In this document: positions 17,528 through 27,699 of the stretch, piece by piece | Position numbering within the stretch: the stretch's first letter is position 1 | Layout of the letters: every line of letters starts with the position of its first letter | DNA from: Bacteroidota bacterium | Lineage (GTDB): Bacteria; Bacteroidota; Bacteroidia; Flavobacteriales_D; Sanyastnellaceae | Assembly: GCA_002746975.1 (NCBI GenBank) | Contig: NVXE01000005.1 | Span: forward strand, 59,762 to 113,544 | Direction of reading: 5' to 3' | DNA length: 53,783 nt | Notes under the pieces: generated by a model | Seen by the model: only the letters and a program-made list of their open reading frames with translations | Databases searched by the model: none | Told to the model about the DNA's origin: nothing | Position numbers and translations under genes: made by a program

Positions 17528-19515
17528 GCATCTAGTCCTTTAGAGTTTCTAGCTCCTCCGATAATCGAAACTTTTATACCGCATTTTTCTAACTCTTCTT
17601 TAAGAGGAACGAATGGCAGTTGGCCTGCACAGACTATTACATTATCTACTTCCAAAGTAAATATTCCTTTTTCCCTGTGATTGCAATGAAGTCCATGGTC
17701 ATCAAGCCTTAAATATTCAATACCGGATAACATCTTAACGCCTCTTTCTCTTAATGTTAATCTATGAATCCAACCTGTAGTTTTCCCTAGATTAGCTCCA
17801 GGCTTTCCTTGACTTCGTTGGAGTAGATATACTGATCTTTTTGATTTATGACGTTGTGGTATTGATAACCCACCTCTGTCTTCCAAGTCCTCATCTATTC
17901 CCCATGATTTTAAAAAACCAGCATTATCTGCATCATGAGTTAAAAAGTCTGCTACATCAAACCCTATACCACCTGCACCTATTATTGCTACCTTTTCACC
18001 TATTTCAACTTCGCCATTTAGTACTTGTAAATAATTAACTACTTCTGGCCTGTCAGAACCTGGAATCTTCCACTCCCTAGGAAGAACACCCGAAGCTAAA
18101 ACTACATGAGAGTAAGATTCATTTTTAATCATTGTAGAATCTACATTACATGAAAGCTTGACATTTACATTTAAACTTTTTAAACGATTTGAGAAATATC
18201 TTATTGTTGATGAAAACTCTTCTTTTCCGGGGATTTTTTTTGCTACATTAAATTGACCTCCAAGAGACATTGCTTTTTCATACAAGTCAACTTCAAATCC
18301 CAAATTTGCTAACTCAGAAGCACAGCTCATGCCTGCAGGTCCTCCTCCTATTACTGCTATTCTACCTTTTTTATAATTTCCTTCATGCAGCAAATTAATT
18401 GCAGGCCAATCCCCTTCTTCACAGGCCCTAGGATTAACTAAGCAAGAAGCTGTTTTCTGTTTAAAAACATGGTCTAGACATGCTTGGTTACACGCTATAC
18501 AAGTATTAATCTCTTCAGGGTTCCCGTTGAGAGATTTATTAATAATAAATGGGTCGGCAAGAAATGGTCTTGCCATTGAAATCATATCGGCACATCCTTC
18601 TGCAAGTGCTTGCTCACAATTTTTCGGATCATTAAAGCGGTTAGTTGTAATTAGCGGTATACCTAATTTCCCCATAAGCCTTTTAGTTACAAATGCGAAT
18701 CCTCCTCGCGGAACCATCGTAGCAATTGTAGGTATTCTTGCTTCATGCCAACCTATTCCCGTATTGATAACATTCGCCCCAGCCTTTTCTATTTCTTTTG
18801 CTAATATTTCTACTTCATCCCATGAACTCCCACCATGCACTAAGTCTAACATACTCAGTCGATACATAATTACAAAATTCGGCCCCGTAGCATCTCGTAT
18901 TTGCTTAACAATTTCAATGGGAAATTGAATTCTATTTTCAAAACTCCCTCCCCACTTATCAATTCTTTTATTAGTTTCTGAAGCAATAAATTCATTAATT
19001 AGATAACCTTCAGACCCCATAATTTCTACACCGTCGTAACCTGCAATCTGAGCCAATTTAGCTGCTCGAATAAAGTGTTTTATAGTTCGCCTCACTCCTA
19101 TACCACTCAAAGCTCGTGGTTTAAATTTACTGATTGGAGACTTGATGGCTGATGGTGCAACTGCAAAAGGAGTGTAAGCATATCTTCCCGCATGTAGGAT
19201 TTGCATAATTATTCTACCTCCTTCTTTATGAACTGCCTCAGTAATTCTTATATGTTTTTTTGCATGTCTAACCCTTGTCATCCTAGCACCTCCCCAAACA
19301 GTAACACCTGAAATATTTGGTGAAATACCCCCACTTACAATCAAAGCTGCTCCTCCTTTTGCTCGTTCAGCATAAAAATTGGCTAGCTTTATAAAACCAC
19401 CTTTTTCCTCTTCAAGTCCTGTATGTATAGAACCCATTATCACTCTATTAGATAGTGTTAAGGATCCTATTTTAATAGGAGAAAATAATTTGGGGTATTT
19501 ATTATGTTTTCTCAA
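17467..19515 (-). CDS. NADH:flavin oxidoreductase, 2,4-dienoyl-CoA reductase (FadH) type
   Basis: 682 residues, close to the 670-680 of FadH. Residues 1-330 are an Old-Yellow-Enzyme-type FMN barrel (LFSPIKIGSLTLSNRV, QILHAGRYAY, WGGSFENRIQFP). A 4Fe-4S cluster motif follows (CIACNQACLDHVF...C). Residues about 380-682 form a FAD/NAD(P)-binding half with two dinucleotide motifs (IAVIGGGPAGMSCASELA, VAIIGAGGIGFDVADFL). Such enzymes reduce 2,4-dienoyl-CoA during oxidation of unsaturated fatty acids, but the family also includes other enoate and trimethylamine-type enzymes, so the substrate is inferred. The 3' end overlaps plsC by 61 bp. It lies 20 bp after the large unknown gene and is probably co-transcribed with it. 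Confidence 0.85.
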   Translation of the reverse strand: MRKHNKYPKLFSPIKIGSLTLSNRVIMGSIHTGLEEEKGGFIKLANFYAERAKGGAALIVSGGISPNISGVTVWGGARMTRVRHAKKHIRITEAVHKEGGRIIMQILHAGRYAYTPFAVAPSAIKSPISKFKPRALSGIGVRRTIKHFIRAAKLAQIAGYDGVEIMGSEGYLINEFIASETNKRIDKWGGSFENRIQFPIEIVKQIRDATGPNFVIMYRLSMLDLVHGGSSWDEVEILAKEIEKAGANVINTGIGWHEARIPTIATMVPRGGFAFVTKRLMGKLGIPLITTNRFNDPKNCEQALAEGCADMISMARPFLADPFIINKSLNGNPEEINTCIACNQACLDHVFKQKTASCLVNPRACEEGDWPAINLLHEGNYKKGRIAVIGGGPAGMSCASELANLGFEVDLYEKAMSLGGQFNVAKKIPGKEEFSSTIRYFSNRLKSLNVNVKLSCNVDSTMIKNESYSHVVLASGVLPREWKIPGSDRPEVVNYLQVLNGEVEIGEKVAIIGAGGIGFDVADFLTHDADNAGFLKSWGIDEDLEDRGGLSIPQRHKSKRSVYLLQRSQGKPGANLGKTTGWIHRLTLRERGVKMLSGIEYLRLDDHGLHCNHREKGIFTLEVDNVIVCAGQLPFVPLKEELEKCGIKVSIIGGARNSKGLDAQRAIREGLVLACEIAFKDS

Positions 19516-19535
19516 AAGTCAATAATTACACTAAA

Positions 19536-22500
19536 TTATTCAAAATCTCTAAATCGGTCAACAAAATCATCCCTTAAACCTCTTCTTGAAACCTGCATTT
19601 TTATAGATTTATTAGTCTTTGGATTAGTCAAAGTTTTATCCTTTTCTTTCAAATTATTCCAAATTTCCATAAAAACAAGATCATTAGTTTCAAAATTTAG
19701 AAACGTGTTGTATTCAAAGTAATACCAATGCCCCTCACTAAGGTGAAAGTAAATTCTCAATTCGTCTCTCCCTCTGTCCCTAACCATTTCGACTCGTCCA
19801 GGTATGGTTCGGAATACAGCGTCATCCCCTATTGTAGCTATTCCAATTTCAGCCGTGGAAATAAATGCATCTTCAAACGAATCATACGTAAACTCTAAAC
19901 CCGTTAACATCATTGTGTATTTGATGTCTTTAGGTACTTTTTTAAAGGTTCCATCGCGAGAAAGTTCACGTAGAGCATTGTCAGCAGATTCTAATCCAAC
20001 AAGCTCACTAAGAGCGTATTCATAATTTGTTGAACTAAAGTCAAGCGGGGTAGAAACTGCAGCATTCGTTAGCTGTTCTGCTAAATGTATTTCTAACTCT
20101 TTTGCCATATAAATATCCAGAGCCAAGCTTCCTCTCATCTGTATTTTTCCTGACTCTGTCTGCCAAGCCGACCCGACAAACGTATGGTCTATTATACTGA
20201 AATCAAATGGTAATGTTGTTGAACCTGAAGAATATATTCCACATCCATTTTCAGGCAATTCTGTTAATGTTCCTGGGAGACTTTCACGCCTTAGTTTATC
20301 TAAATTAGAAACAACATACCTCTCTTTTTTCTTATCATATCTAATCGCTCCTTCTGGCTTAAATATCTCCATGTCACCTCTATCAGGTTTCTTTGTGAAG
20401 AATGCTGAATAAGCCGTAAAGGGTGCGTCATCTGACAGTAAAACACCTACACCTAAGTGAGCTTTAGTTAACTCCTTTACAATTGAATCTAATGGAATTG
20501 CAACTTCAATGGGATCAATTACTGAACTAAATTGAATCCACTGTCTAGGATATTTATCACAGCTATATGCCAATCTAGTTCCTCCATCAAATTCTAAGTT
20601 TTTTCTACTAGCAAGTAAATTTACCTCACCTGTAAACTCGAAATAAGGGCTTAAGTAAAACTCTTGTCCTAAATTAACTAAACCATTTGCTATTGTTGAC
20701 AATGAAGTATCTACTTCTATTTTCGAAAAGTATATAGGCCAATCAATTCCTTTAGCATCCTTATATAAGTATGTAGCAGAAGCTGTGTAATCTATGCGAC
20801 TATTAACTTGAATCGTAGCATCAAAAAATCTATGATAACGTGTAACGTCATTAGCATAAATCTGTGCTCTTTTAAGCACATCCATTGCTGCATCTCTCCT
20901 TATTGTAACTCGGCCACTATCTGGCCAAACCTCAGCATCAGCTATTGCCATAGCCCTAACATCCTTACACTCTACTATAGCTTCTTCCACTTTATATAAT
21001 GCTCTTGTACAAGCAAAATGAAGTGAGTCTTGATCTGGGTGTACTGATACAAAATTAGAGAAAGACTTATCTGCTAAATCAGCAAAAACTAGCTCTTGTT
21101 TGTCTGTAAATGTGTTTTCAAGCTCAATTTGGTCTTCATCCATAAACCATCTAAATCTATCCATAGTACATATATACCTGACTGCAGGCAAAGCAATCTC
21201 TGTAAGTCCTTCATGAGAAATAAAATCACCTACTCGCTTATCAAAATCCACTTCAGCGATAACGTTATTCGTTTTAAAAGCTAGAGAATTTAAGTCGTTT
21301 CCTATAATTTCAAAACTTGCTGTATCAGCCTTCATTCCTCTTTCTGCCATTTGGAATAACGATGAAGATAAATACGCCTCCTCGAATTCAAACTCACCAT
21401 TCGCAGTCATACCTGACTCACTCAAATGTATTGCACCTGATAGCAAAACATTATCGTTAAAACATCGCAGTTTATCTAAACTTGACCTTACGTCAAGTAA
21501 GGGTTCTCCTAACTCCGAAGAAATATTAAGCGTGAATTTAGTTTTCGCACCCTCTATTGATGGCGTACGGTTTAACGAAACAACATTTGTATATGATGTG
21601 GTCTCTCCAAAAGTAGAGTCTGGAACTAATACCATATCTTCTCCAACTATATGAGATGTCAAAAAATCTATAGATCCTGTGCCTTGTAGCCCATCCATAT
21701 CAAGAGTTAGGTCTGCGTCTAGTTTTCCTATACCATTATAAAGGGGGAAGCCCTCTGAAGGGGTCGAAGTTTTAAGGCCTAACGAGAAATCATCCATTAA
21801 TTGTAAATCTACTTGAAGATCTGGAACAATACCTCCTGCTAAAAGTTCTCCCTTAAATCTCATATCATCTTTAACGAAATTATCTAAGCTGTCTATTTCG
21901 AAGGGTTCCAAAGCGTAACGAAATCTATTTCTGTGGTAAGCTCCTTTATGAATACGTTGACTGTCGTAATAAACATATGAAGGGCCTTCACTGTTTAGAA
22001 CTGGATAGTGCGTGAAGAACTTTGATTTCCAACCTGAACGATTTGATGGGTCATCTAATTCCAAAGTGCCAGTTATTCCATCAATTGAATTCCTAACTAA
22101 TCTAGTTTTAGGTTTACCGTCAATTCCTTTTTCCCCGTCAATTTCAGCTCTTATATGCATATTATCTACAGAATTCAAAGCTATTAAGAACTCTGAATAA
22201 TCGAATTCAAACCCTTTTCCACTAAATTCAAAATTACCAGCTTTAACATGGCCGGAAAATTTGAAATCTCTATCATTAGACATGTCTATACGACCATGTT
22301 TAGGCGTTACAACTACATCTTGGGCTCTACTTAATTTAAATGCAGGAATACCATAAATCTCTAGAATCTTGTTACTTAAACCCAGTCTTGCATTATAACC
22401 TCTGGATACTTCAGATCTAAACGCTATAACATCGTAATCAACTCTTCCTCTATTACAAAGAAGGTGATTCTCGGCTTTAGGTAACCATTCACACCACCTA

Positions 22501-24071
22501 TCGCTTATATCATATTTAACATATCCCTGTAATGCCAAATTGATAATTAACAAACGAGCCTGCTCTTCACTAAGCTTAAGATAATCAGCATATTCTGAAG
22601 TATAAAAACCTGTTCCTGAACGTCCGTGAATAAATCTACCTAATTCAATAAGAGGGTGTATTTGAGCATAGGCAGACATCTTGTCGAAGGATGCCTCATC
22701 AAAATTAGCCTGAGATCTAAAATACCCTACTCCTCTACCACTAGGAAGAAGTGCCCCTAAGTCAAGTACCCGTCCTCCAACTTCCCATGTTAACACCTCA
22801 ACCTCGAAATCAATTTTATGGTATGAATCCGAGAAGGCTTGCATTCCTATACCATCCTCATCTCTAATAAATTTAATCATTTGGCTCCTTTTATCATACC
22901 TAACTCCAATGCTAGGGTGATAAATACTATCTGAGTCCAAATAAATAGACATTCCTACTCCTGATGCTGCAAAACCATCTGCCTTAAATAATATTTCATC
23001 AACAGCACATCTGATAAAAAGCGTATCATCATTGAATATTTTTAAGTAGCCCGGAGTATCGCCGACAGAAATCCCATCTAATTTTGAACCTCGAACGACA
23101 ATCCCTCCTTCAAAGTCCATATTGGGGAAAATATTCTTTAACTCTAATCGTTCATTTCTAGATTCGAACTTAGGGTATGATCGATCATGAGGTGTTTTGG
23201 AATTTTTCACCTTAACCGTTAATACACCCTCAAGTTCTCTATTGATTAATTCTGTGTGAAATGTGACAGGGCTAGTCTTAAAGGAACTCCCCGTTAATTT
23301 AATCTCATATGAGTTAATCACTGCAAACTGAAGACTATCATTAAACGTTGTGTTTTCCCAATAGACTTTACCAGCCCCACCCTTCCATCTTTGTAATGTC
23401 GGAAAGAATATCCCTGAAGTTTCTCTAACTCTTGCACTGTCACCTTTTGCATAGCAAACTAATGTACCATTTGAGAACTTCACGAAGGGCAATGAGTCGA
23501 GCCCTAATTGCATTTCACCTCCTTTAAATTGCCAAACAGCAGACACCTTATTTGCAATTATACCTTCTGAAAATAGACTAGCCGAATTTTGCAAATAAGG
23601 TACAAGTCGTTTACGCCATTTCCTGTTTTCAATCATTGAGTGAACCTGCAAATGCCAATTACTCCAATTATTTTGATTAATCCCTAATTCAATTTGGGCT
23701 AAAACACCTTTAAGATATCCAAGTACTCCTGAAGAGTTTTTTATGTGAACTTTTTGAAGCTGTAGGACAGTAGAAATTACCGTGTCTTGTATAGCTGATG
23801 ATAACGAATTACTTAAAAATTGTGGTGTGAAATCTTTTCTCATCCACTTAGCGTTTTTTGCAAGACCTTTTGCGAAATCAGTTTCCATTTCTTTAACCCA
23901 CGACTCAGGTGATGGTAAGTCAGGTTTTTCAGATGTTAAATCATCTTGTGACAAACCCGAAAAAGACGTGGTTAACATAAAAATAACCCCTAGTATTACA
24001 GAAATCGAAGTGCGTTTATCAAAGACCAAATCCATCATTAGGGTTGAGTTATTATTTCTATTCATCAACAA
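19536..24071 (-). CDS. Very large exported protein of unknown function
   Basis: 1511 residues. The N-terminus holds an uncleaved-looking leader, then a hydrophobic segment (SISVILGVIFMLTTSFSGLSQ); the true start may be Met3, Met12 or Met13. I recognise no enzyme domain. The body alternates beta-rich stretches (repeated phrases such as DFEGGIVVRGSKL, FEVEVLTWEVGG, LQGTGSIDFLTSHIVGEDM), compatible with a long repetitive beta structure of the TamB/AsmA kind, but I could not establish homology. There are few cysteines, no T9SS sorting domain and no EF-hand tail; the end is charged (RRGLRDDFVDRF). It is transcribed towards the FadH-like gene. Probably periplasmic or outer-membrane associated; the family should be checked by profile search. 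Confidence 0.6.
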   Translation of the reverse strand: MLMNRNNNSTLMMDLVFDKRTSISVILGVIFMLTTSFSGLSQDDLTSEKPDLPSPESWVKEMETDFAKGLAKNAKWMRKDFTPQFLSNSLSSAIQDTVISTVLQLQKVHIKNSSGVLGYLKGVLAQIELGINQNNWSNWHLQVHSMIENRKWRKRLVPYLQNSASLFSEGIIANKVSAVWQFKGGEMQLGLDSLPFVKFSNGTLVCYAKGDSARVRETSGIFFPTLQRWKGGAGKVYWENTTFNDSLQFAVINSYEIKLTGSSFKTSPVTFHTELINRELEGVLTVKVKNSKTPHDRSYPKFESRNERLELKNIFPNMDFEGGIVVRGSKLDGISVGDTPGYLKIFNDDTLFIRCAVDEILFKADGFAASGVGMSIYLDSDSIYHPSIGVRYDKRSQMIKFIRDEDGIGMQAFSDSYHKIDFEVEVLTWEVGGRVLDLGALLPSGRGVGYFRSQANFDEASFDKMSAYAQIHPLIELGRFIHGRSGTGFYTSEYADYLKLSEEQARLLIINLALQGYVKYDISDRWCEWLPKAENHLLCNRGRVDYDVIAFRSEVSRGYNARLGLSNKILEIYGIPAFKLSRAQDVVVTPKHGRIDMSNDRDFKFSGHVKAGNFEFSGKGFEFDYSEFLIALNSVDNMHIRAEIDGEKGIDGKPKTRLVRNSIDGITGTLELDDPSNRSGWKSKFFTHYPVLNSEGPSYVYYDSQRIHKGAYHRNRFRYALEPFEIDSLDNFVKDDMRFKGELLAGGIVPDLQVDLQLMDDFSLGLKTSTPSEGFPLYNGIGKLDADLTLDMDGLQGTGSIDFLTSHIVGEDMVLVPDSTFGETTSYTNVVSLNRTPSIEGAKTKFTLNISSELGEPLLDVRSSLDKLRCFNDNVLLSGAIHLSESGMTANGEFEFEEAYLSSSLFQMAERGMKADTASFEIIGNDLNSLAFKTNNVIAEVDFDKRVGDFISHEGLTEIALPAVRYICTMDRFRWFMDEDQIELENTFTDKQELVFADLADKSFSNFVSVHPDQDSLHFACTRALYKVEEAIVECKDVRAMAIADAEVWPDSGRVTIRRDAAMDVLKRAQIYANDVTRYHRFFDATIQVNSRIDYTASATYLYKDAKGIDWPIYFSKIEVDTSLSTIANGLVNLGQEFYLSPYFEFTGEVNLLASRKNLEFDGGTRLAYSCDKYPRQWIQFSSVIDPIEVAIPLDSIVKELTKAHLGVGVLLSDDAPFTAYSAFFTKKPDRGDMEIFKPEGAIRYDKKKERYVVSNLDKLRRESLPGTLTELPENGCGIYSSGSTTLPFDFSIIDHTFVGSAWQTESGKIQMRGSLALDIYMAKELEIHLAEQLTNAAVSTPLDFSSTNYEYALSELVGLESADNALRELSRDGTFKKVPKDIKYTMMLTGLEFTYDSFEDAFISTAEIGIATIGDDAVFRTIPGRVEMVRDRGRDELRIYFHLSEGHWYYFEYNTFLNFETNDLVFMEIWNNLKEKDKTLTNPKTNKSIKMQVSRRGLRDDFVDRFRDFE

Positions 24072-24107
24072 CCCAAGGTAGGATTATAAGAGTGATTACA
24101 GAAAGAA

Positions 24108-24977
24108 TTATTGGGGAGTTTTCACACAAATAATACACGCCCACCCCTCTTTTTCTAACACCTTTACAACTTTCCAGTTTAATTTATCAATCTCTTCTCT
24201 TAGAATCTCCACATCACCGGTAAAAAACCCTGAGAGAGCAACTATTCCTTCTTCTTTAAGTACTCTATTATATGTTGAAATATCTGCTAAAAGAATGTTT
24301 CTGTTAATGTTAGCAAGAATTACATCATAACTTTTACCTGATTTCAAACTTGAAGCATCACCACAAATAACATTTAATACCTTTTCACCTTCAAAGTGGT
24401 TAAGTTTTGCGTTTTCTAATGTGTTTTTATAAGCTCCTTCTTCAATGTCTATAGCAAGAACTTTTGATGCACCCATCTTCATTGCGGTCAACGCCAAAAC
24501 TCCAGTCCCACATCCCATATCCAAAACACTCTTGCCTAACACATCAATATCTAGTAAAGACTTTATCATCAACCAAGTTGTTGCATGATGACCGGTTCCG
24601 AATGACATATGTGGAGCAATAATAACATCTAACCCTGACAGTGGTTGATCATGGAAGGGTGCCCTTACTATCACCATTCCTTCAACATTAACTGTTTCGT
24701 AGTTTGCTTCCCATTGAGCATTCCAATTTTCTGTCTTGACAATTGATTCATTCCAAACTACAGATGCTATTTCCTCTAGCCTAAGCCTTACTTTAGTTAA
24801 TTCTTCAATAGAAATAATTTTTTTAGGCGCGTAAACAATAAGCCCCGTATCTGTAGATTCAAACACCTCGAATTCTAATTCTGCAAGCCATGCAATAGCT
24901 ATTTCACGTGCCGGCAGAACAGGTTTAAATATTATTTCTACCCTTAAGTAATCCTCTCTAATAAACTCTCTACTCAT
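24108..24977 (-). CDS. prmA: Ribosomal protein L11 methyltransferase
   Basis: 289 residues, the usual size. The SAM-binding core is clear: VLDMGCGTGVLALTAMKMGA (about 155-174), the acidic end of beta-2 (VLAIDIEEGAYKN) and the family motif DVILANINRNILL. The SAM-site loop HMSFGTGHHATT (about 134-145) is typical of PrmA. It methylates ribosomal protein L11 in the cytoplasm. Its start overlaps the stop of tpiA by four bases (ATGA), so the two are translationally coupled. Confidence 0.95.
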   Translation of the reverse strand: MSREFIREDYLRVEIIFKPVLPAREIAIAWLAELEFEVFESTDTGLIVYAPKKIISIEELTKVRLRLEEIASVVWNESIVKTENWNAQWEANYETVNVEGMVIVRAPFHDQPLSGLDVIIAPHMSFGTGHHATTWLMIKSLLDIDVLGKSVLDMGCGTGVLALTAMKMGASKVLAIDIEEGAYKNTLENAKLNHFEGEKVLNVICGDASSLKSGKSYDVILANINRNILLADISTYNRVLKEEGIVALSGFFTGDVEILREEIDKLNWKVVKVLEKEGWACIICVKTPQ

Positions 24978-25738
24978 AGTTCACTTGATGCTGCTCTTAT
25001 GATTGATTTAAAATCTTCAGGATTAAGAGATGCTCCACCTATTAACCCACCGTCAACATCTTCACCTGCAAAAATTGCTGCAGCATTAGATGGCTTACAA
25101 CTTCCTCCATAAAGAATACTAGTTTTAAGAGCTGTTTCAGAATCAAATCTCATAGCAATCCATTCCCGAATAAATTTATGCATTAATGCAGCTTGTTCAG
25201 CTGTTGCAGTTCTTCCCGTCCCTATAGCCCAAATCGGTTCATAGGCTATGATGACATCTTCCATTTCCAAAGCATTAACCCCTTCTAGTGCTGATAATAA
25301 TTGACCTCGAATAACTTTTTCTTGTTCTCCGTTATCTCGTGTTTCAAGATTTTCACCACAACATAAGATTACACCGAGTCCTGCATCAAGACTGCAACGC
25401 ACTTTTTTACACACAATCTCCTCGGTTTCGCCATACGAAGCACGTCGCTCCGAATGCCCAATTAAAGCATAATCAACACCGCAAGACACAAGCATTTCAG
25501 CTGTAAACTCACCAGTAAAAGGACCGCTTTGAGTCGCGCTAACTTGCTGAGAAACATAGAGTAATCTTGAGCTACTTAAATTAACTAATAACGCAAGATA
25601 TGGGGCTGGAGGGGCTATCATAACCTTTACATCATCTGGTAATGAATCCATATCTCTTTCCATAACGCCTATCCATTCACGGGCATCGTTGATACTTTTA
25701 TTACTTTTCCAGTTTCCTGCTACGATGTTCCTCATCAT
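24974..25738 (-). CDS. tpiA: Triosephosphate isomerase
   Basis: 254 residues, full length. Catalytic residues are in place: Lys11 (GNWKSN), His95 (IGHSERRA) and Glu167 (AYEPIWAIGTG). The C-terminal phosphate-binding motifs are LYGGSCKPSN and GGLIGGASL. It interconverts glyceraldehyde-3-phosphate and dihydroxyacetone phosphate. First gene of the tpiA-prmA pair and divergent from recQ; the short gap between the starts (44 bp to the recQ ATG) means their promoters overlap. Confidence 0.97.
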   Translation of the reverse strand: MMRNIVAGNWKSNKSINDAREWIGVMERDMDSLPDDVKVMIAPPAPYLALLVNLSSSRLLYVSQQVSATQSGPFTGEFTAEMLVSCGVDYALIGHSERRASYGETEEIVCKKVRCSLDAGLGVILCCGENLETRDNGEQEKVIRGQLLSALEGVNALEMEDVIIAYEPIWAIGTGRTATAEQAALMHKFIREWIAMRFDSETALKTSILYGGSCKPSNAAAIFAGEDVDGGLIGGASLNPEDFKSIIRAASSEL

Positions 25739-25782
25739 CTTTGAATTCTGATAATTATACTACTAAAGCCATTTGTGCAAAG

Positions 25783-27690
25783 ATGCCTAAGTCTGACTAT
25801 AAAACTACAATCGAATCAACTCTTCAGTCATTTTGGGGGTTTAATTCACTTCGTTCTTATCAGAATGGTCCCGTTATTGACCTATTAGAAGGCCATGATG
25901 TAATAGCCTTACTTCCTACAGGTGGTGGTAAATCTTTATGTTTTCAGCTTCCAGCATTGATGCGTGGAGGTATTTGTTTGGTGATTTCTCCACTTATTGC
26001 ACTTATGGAAGACCAAACCAATCAACTCAAGCTCAATGGAGCACGAGCAGCTGCACTAACAGGTAGTTTAGGAAGAGAGGGAATAGACAGAGTACTTGAA
26101 AATGCTAGATTAGGTTGTTTAGAATTCCTATATATGTCTCCAGAACGTATCAAAGACCCTCTTTTTATTGCTCGAGCTGAGAATCTTGATGTCCGTACTA
26201 TTGCTGTTGACGAAGCACATTGTATCTCACAATGGGGACACGATTTCCGTCCTGAATTTAGAAACATCTGTGATTTAAGGGGACTTTTCCCCAAGGCTGT
26301 AATGGGTGCCTATACAGCGACCGCTACTCAAACAGTGTTAGAGGACATCGCGACACAGTTGAAACTTTCAAATGTTAGGATTCACAAAGCTTCAATGAGG
26401 CGTTCTAACTTGAGTTATGAAGTAAATGTATGGGGAGATATTGAAGCTGAATTATTAGATACCGTAAAAAAACTTTCTGAAAATTCAGGATCAGGACTTG
26501 TATACGTTAAAACCCGAAACGAAGCTGATCGTTGGGCACAGCGTATGATTTCTGTCGGGATATCCGCTACTTCTTTTCATGCAGGTCTTGATGCTAAATT
26601 TAAACAAAGTAGACAAAGAGATTGGATATCAAATAAGGTTAAAGTAATGGCCTGTACATCAGCATTTGGTATGGGAATAGATAAATCAGATGTGAGATGG
26701 GTAATTCATGCGGGTGCGCCCATAAACTTAGAGAGCTATGTTCAAGAAGCGGGAAGAGCGGGAAGAGACGGTGAGCCAGCTAGGTGTATATTATTTCAAG
26801 GGAATAAAGAACGGAAGAAAGTTCAAGACAACCTCGAATCTCAGTTTCCTGAAATTAAAATCATTCGTGATTTATACCAAGCCGTTGCAAATCAAGGTCT
26901 CGTTGCTATAGGTGACGTCCCAACTTCACCTACCGAGTTTAACCTAAAATCCGCGACACGTAAAATTCAATGTTCGGCATTTCAAGCAAAAGCTGCCTTA
27001 ACACTTCTCGAACTTGCTAATTACTTTAAAGTCATTAAAAACCCTAGTTCATCTCTTGGAACTCTGAGATGGCTTGGAGGACGGTCTCAAGTCTTAAATT
27101 CCAGGAATTCACCTATGGATATCGTAGCAGAATGGCTTATGAGAAACAGTGTAAATGACGCCCCTACCCTTACATCGCCCAAGAAACTCGGAGTCGTCAT
27201 AGGGATGAAAGAAGACATTGTTGAGGTCGCACTTAAATCTTTAGACGCCCAGGGAAGAATAGAATGGACTCCTAACGTATCGGAATACTCTATTGTTTGG
27301 CCTTCAGCAAGAATTAATGCAGATAGCATTGTAATTCCCCGTTCAATTTATGAGGACAGAAAAGTTCAAGCTGCAGAAAAATGGCAATCCATTCAGAAAT
27401 ACATCGACCTTGATGATTGTAGGTCCGTGTTTATCGAATCATATTTTCAAACCGGTCAAGAGTCATCTCCTACATGCGGATCGTGTGATAACTGTACTTG
27501 GAAAAAATCTGAAGTGAAAAAATCTATTCACAAGAAGCTAAGTAATGCAGCTCCTTCAGGCATCGATGCCTTTGATTTAATTAGAAGTGTACGTCCTGGG
27601 CACCGCTCCCACATATCCATTTTGCTTCGAGAAATGCTAGATTCACAACAAATTCGAACATTGGGAACTACGGTCTTCAGTATATCGTAA
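25783..27690 (+). CDS. recQ: ATP-dependent DNA helicase RecQ
   Basis: 635 residues from the ATG at 25783 (a TTG at 25741 is in frame but would abut tpiA). Motifs in order: motif I TGGGKS (about 46-51), DEAH box at 143-146 within DEAHCISQWGHDFRPEF, motif III TATAT, motif V SAFGMGIDKSDVR, and motif VI QEAGRAGRDGEPARC. A RecQ-type zinc site follows late in the protein (CRSVFIESYF ... CGSCDNC). No clear HRDC domain is seen, so it is the shorter form. The enzyme unwinds DNA 3' to 5' in recombination and repair. The next gene, an RlmI-like methyltransferase, begins 9 bp after its stop, so they are probably transcribed together. Confidence 0.93.
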   Translation: MPKSDYKTTIESTLQSFWGFNSLRSYQNGPVIDLLEGHDVIALLPTGGGKSLCFQLPALMRGGICLVISPLIALMEDQTNQLKLNGARAAALTGSLGREGIDRVLENARLGCLEFLYMSPERIKDPLFIARAENLDVRTIAVDEAHCISQWGHDFRPEFRNICDLRGLFPKAVMGAYTATATQTVLEDIATQLKLSNVRIHKASMRRSNLSYEVNVWGDIEAELLDTVKKLSENSGSGLVYVKTRNEADRWAQRMISVGISATSFHAGLDAKFKQSRQRDWISNKVKVMACTSAFGMGIDKSDVRWVIHAGAPINLESYVQEAGRAGRDGEPARCILFQGNKERKKVQDNLESQFPEIKIIRDLYQAVANQGLVAIGDVPTSPTEFNLKSATRKIQCSAFQAKAALTLLELANYFKVIKNPSSSLGTLRWLGGRSQVLNSRNSPMDIVAEWLMRNSVNDAPTLTSPKKLGVVIGMKEDIVEVALKSLDAQGRIEWTPNVSEYSIVWPSARINADSIVIPRSIYEDRKVQAAEKWQSIQKYIDLDDCRSVFIESYFQTGQESSPTCGSCDNCTWKKSEVKKSIHKKLSNAAPSGIDAFDLIRSVRPGHRSHISILLREMLDSQQIRTLGTTVFSIS

Positions 27691-27699
27691 TTTCGCGGC

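Noticed and set aside
17841-18928. Plus-strand open frames of 65 and 133 codons within the FadH-like gene.
   Set aside because: They are shadows of a strongly conserved oxidoreductase on the other strand.
19536-24071. A T9SS outer-membrane component such as SprA.
   Set aside because: I find no SprA signature motifs, and the size (1511 versus over 2300 residues) does not fit.
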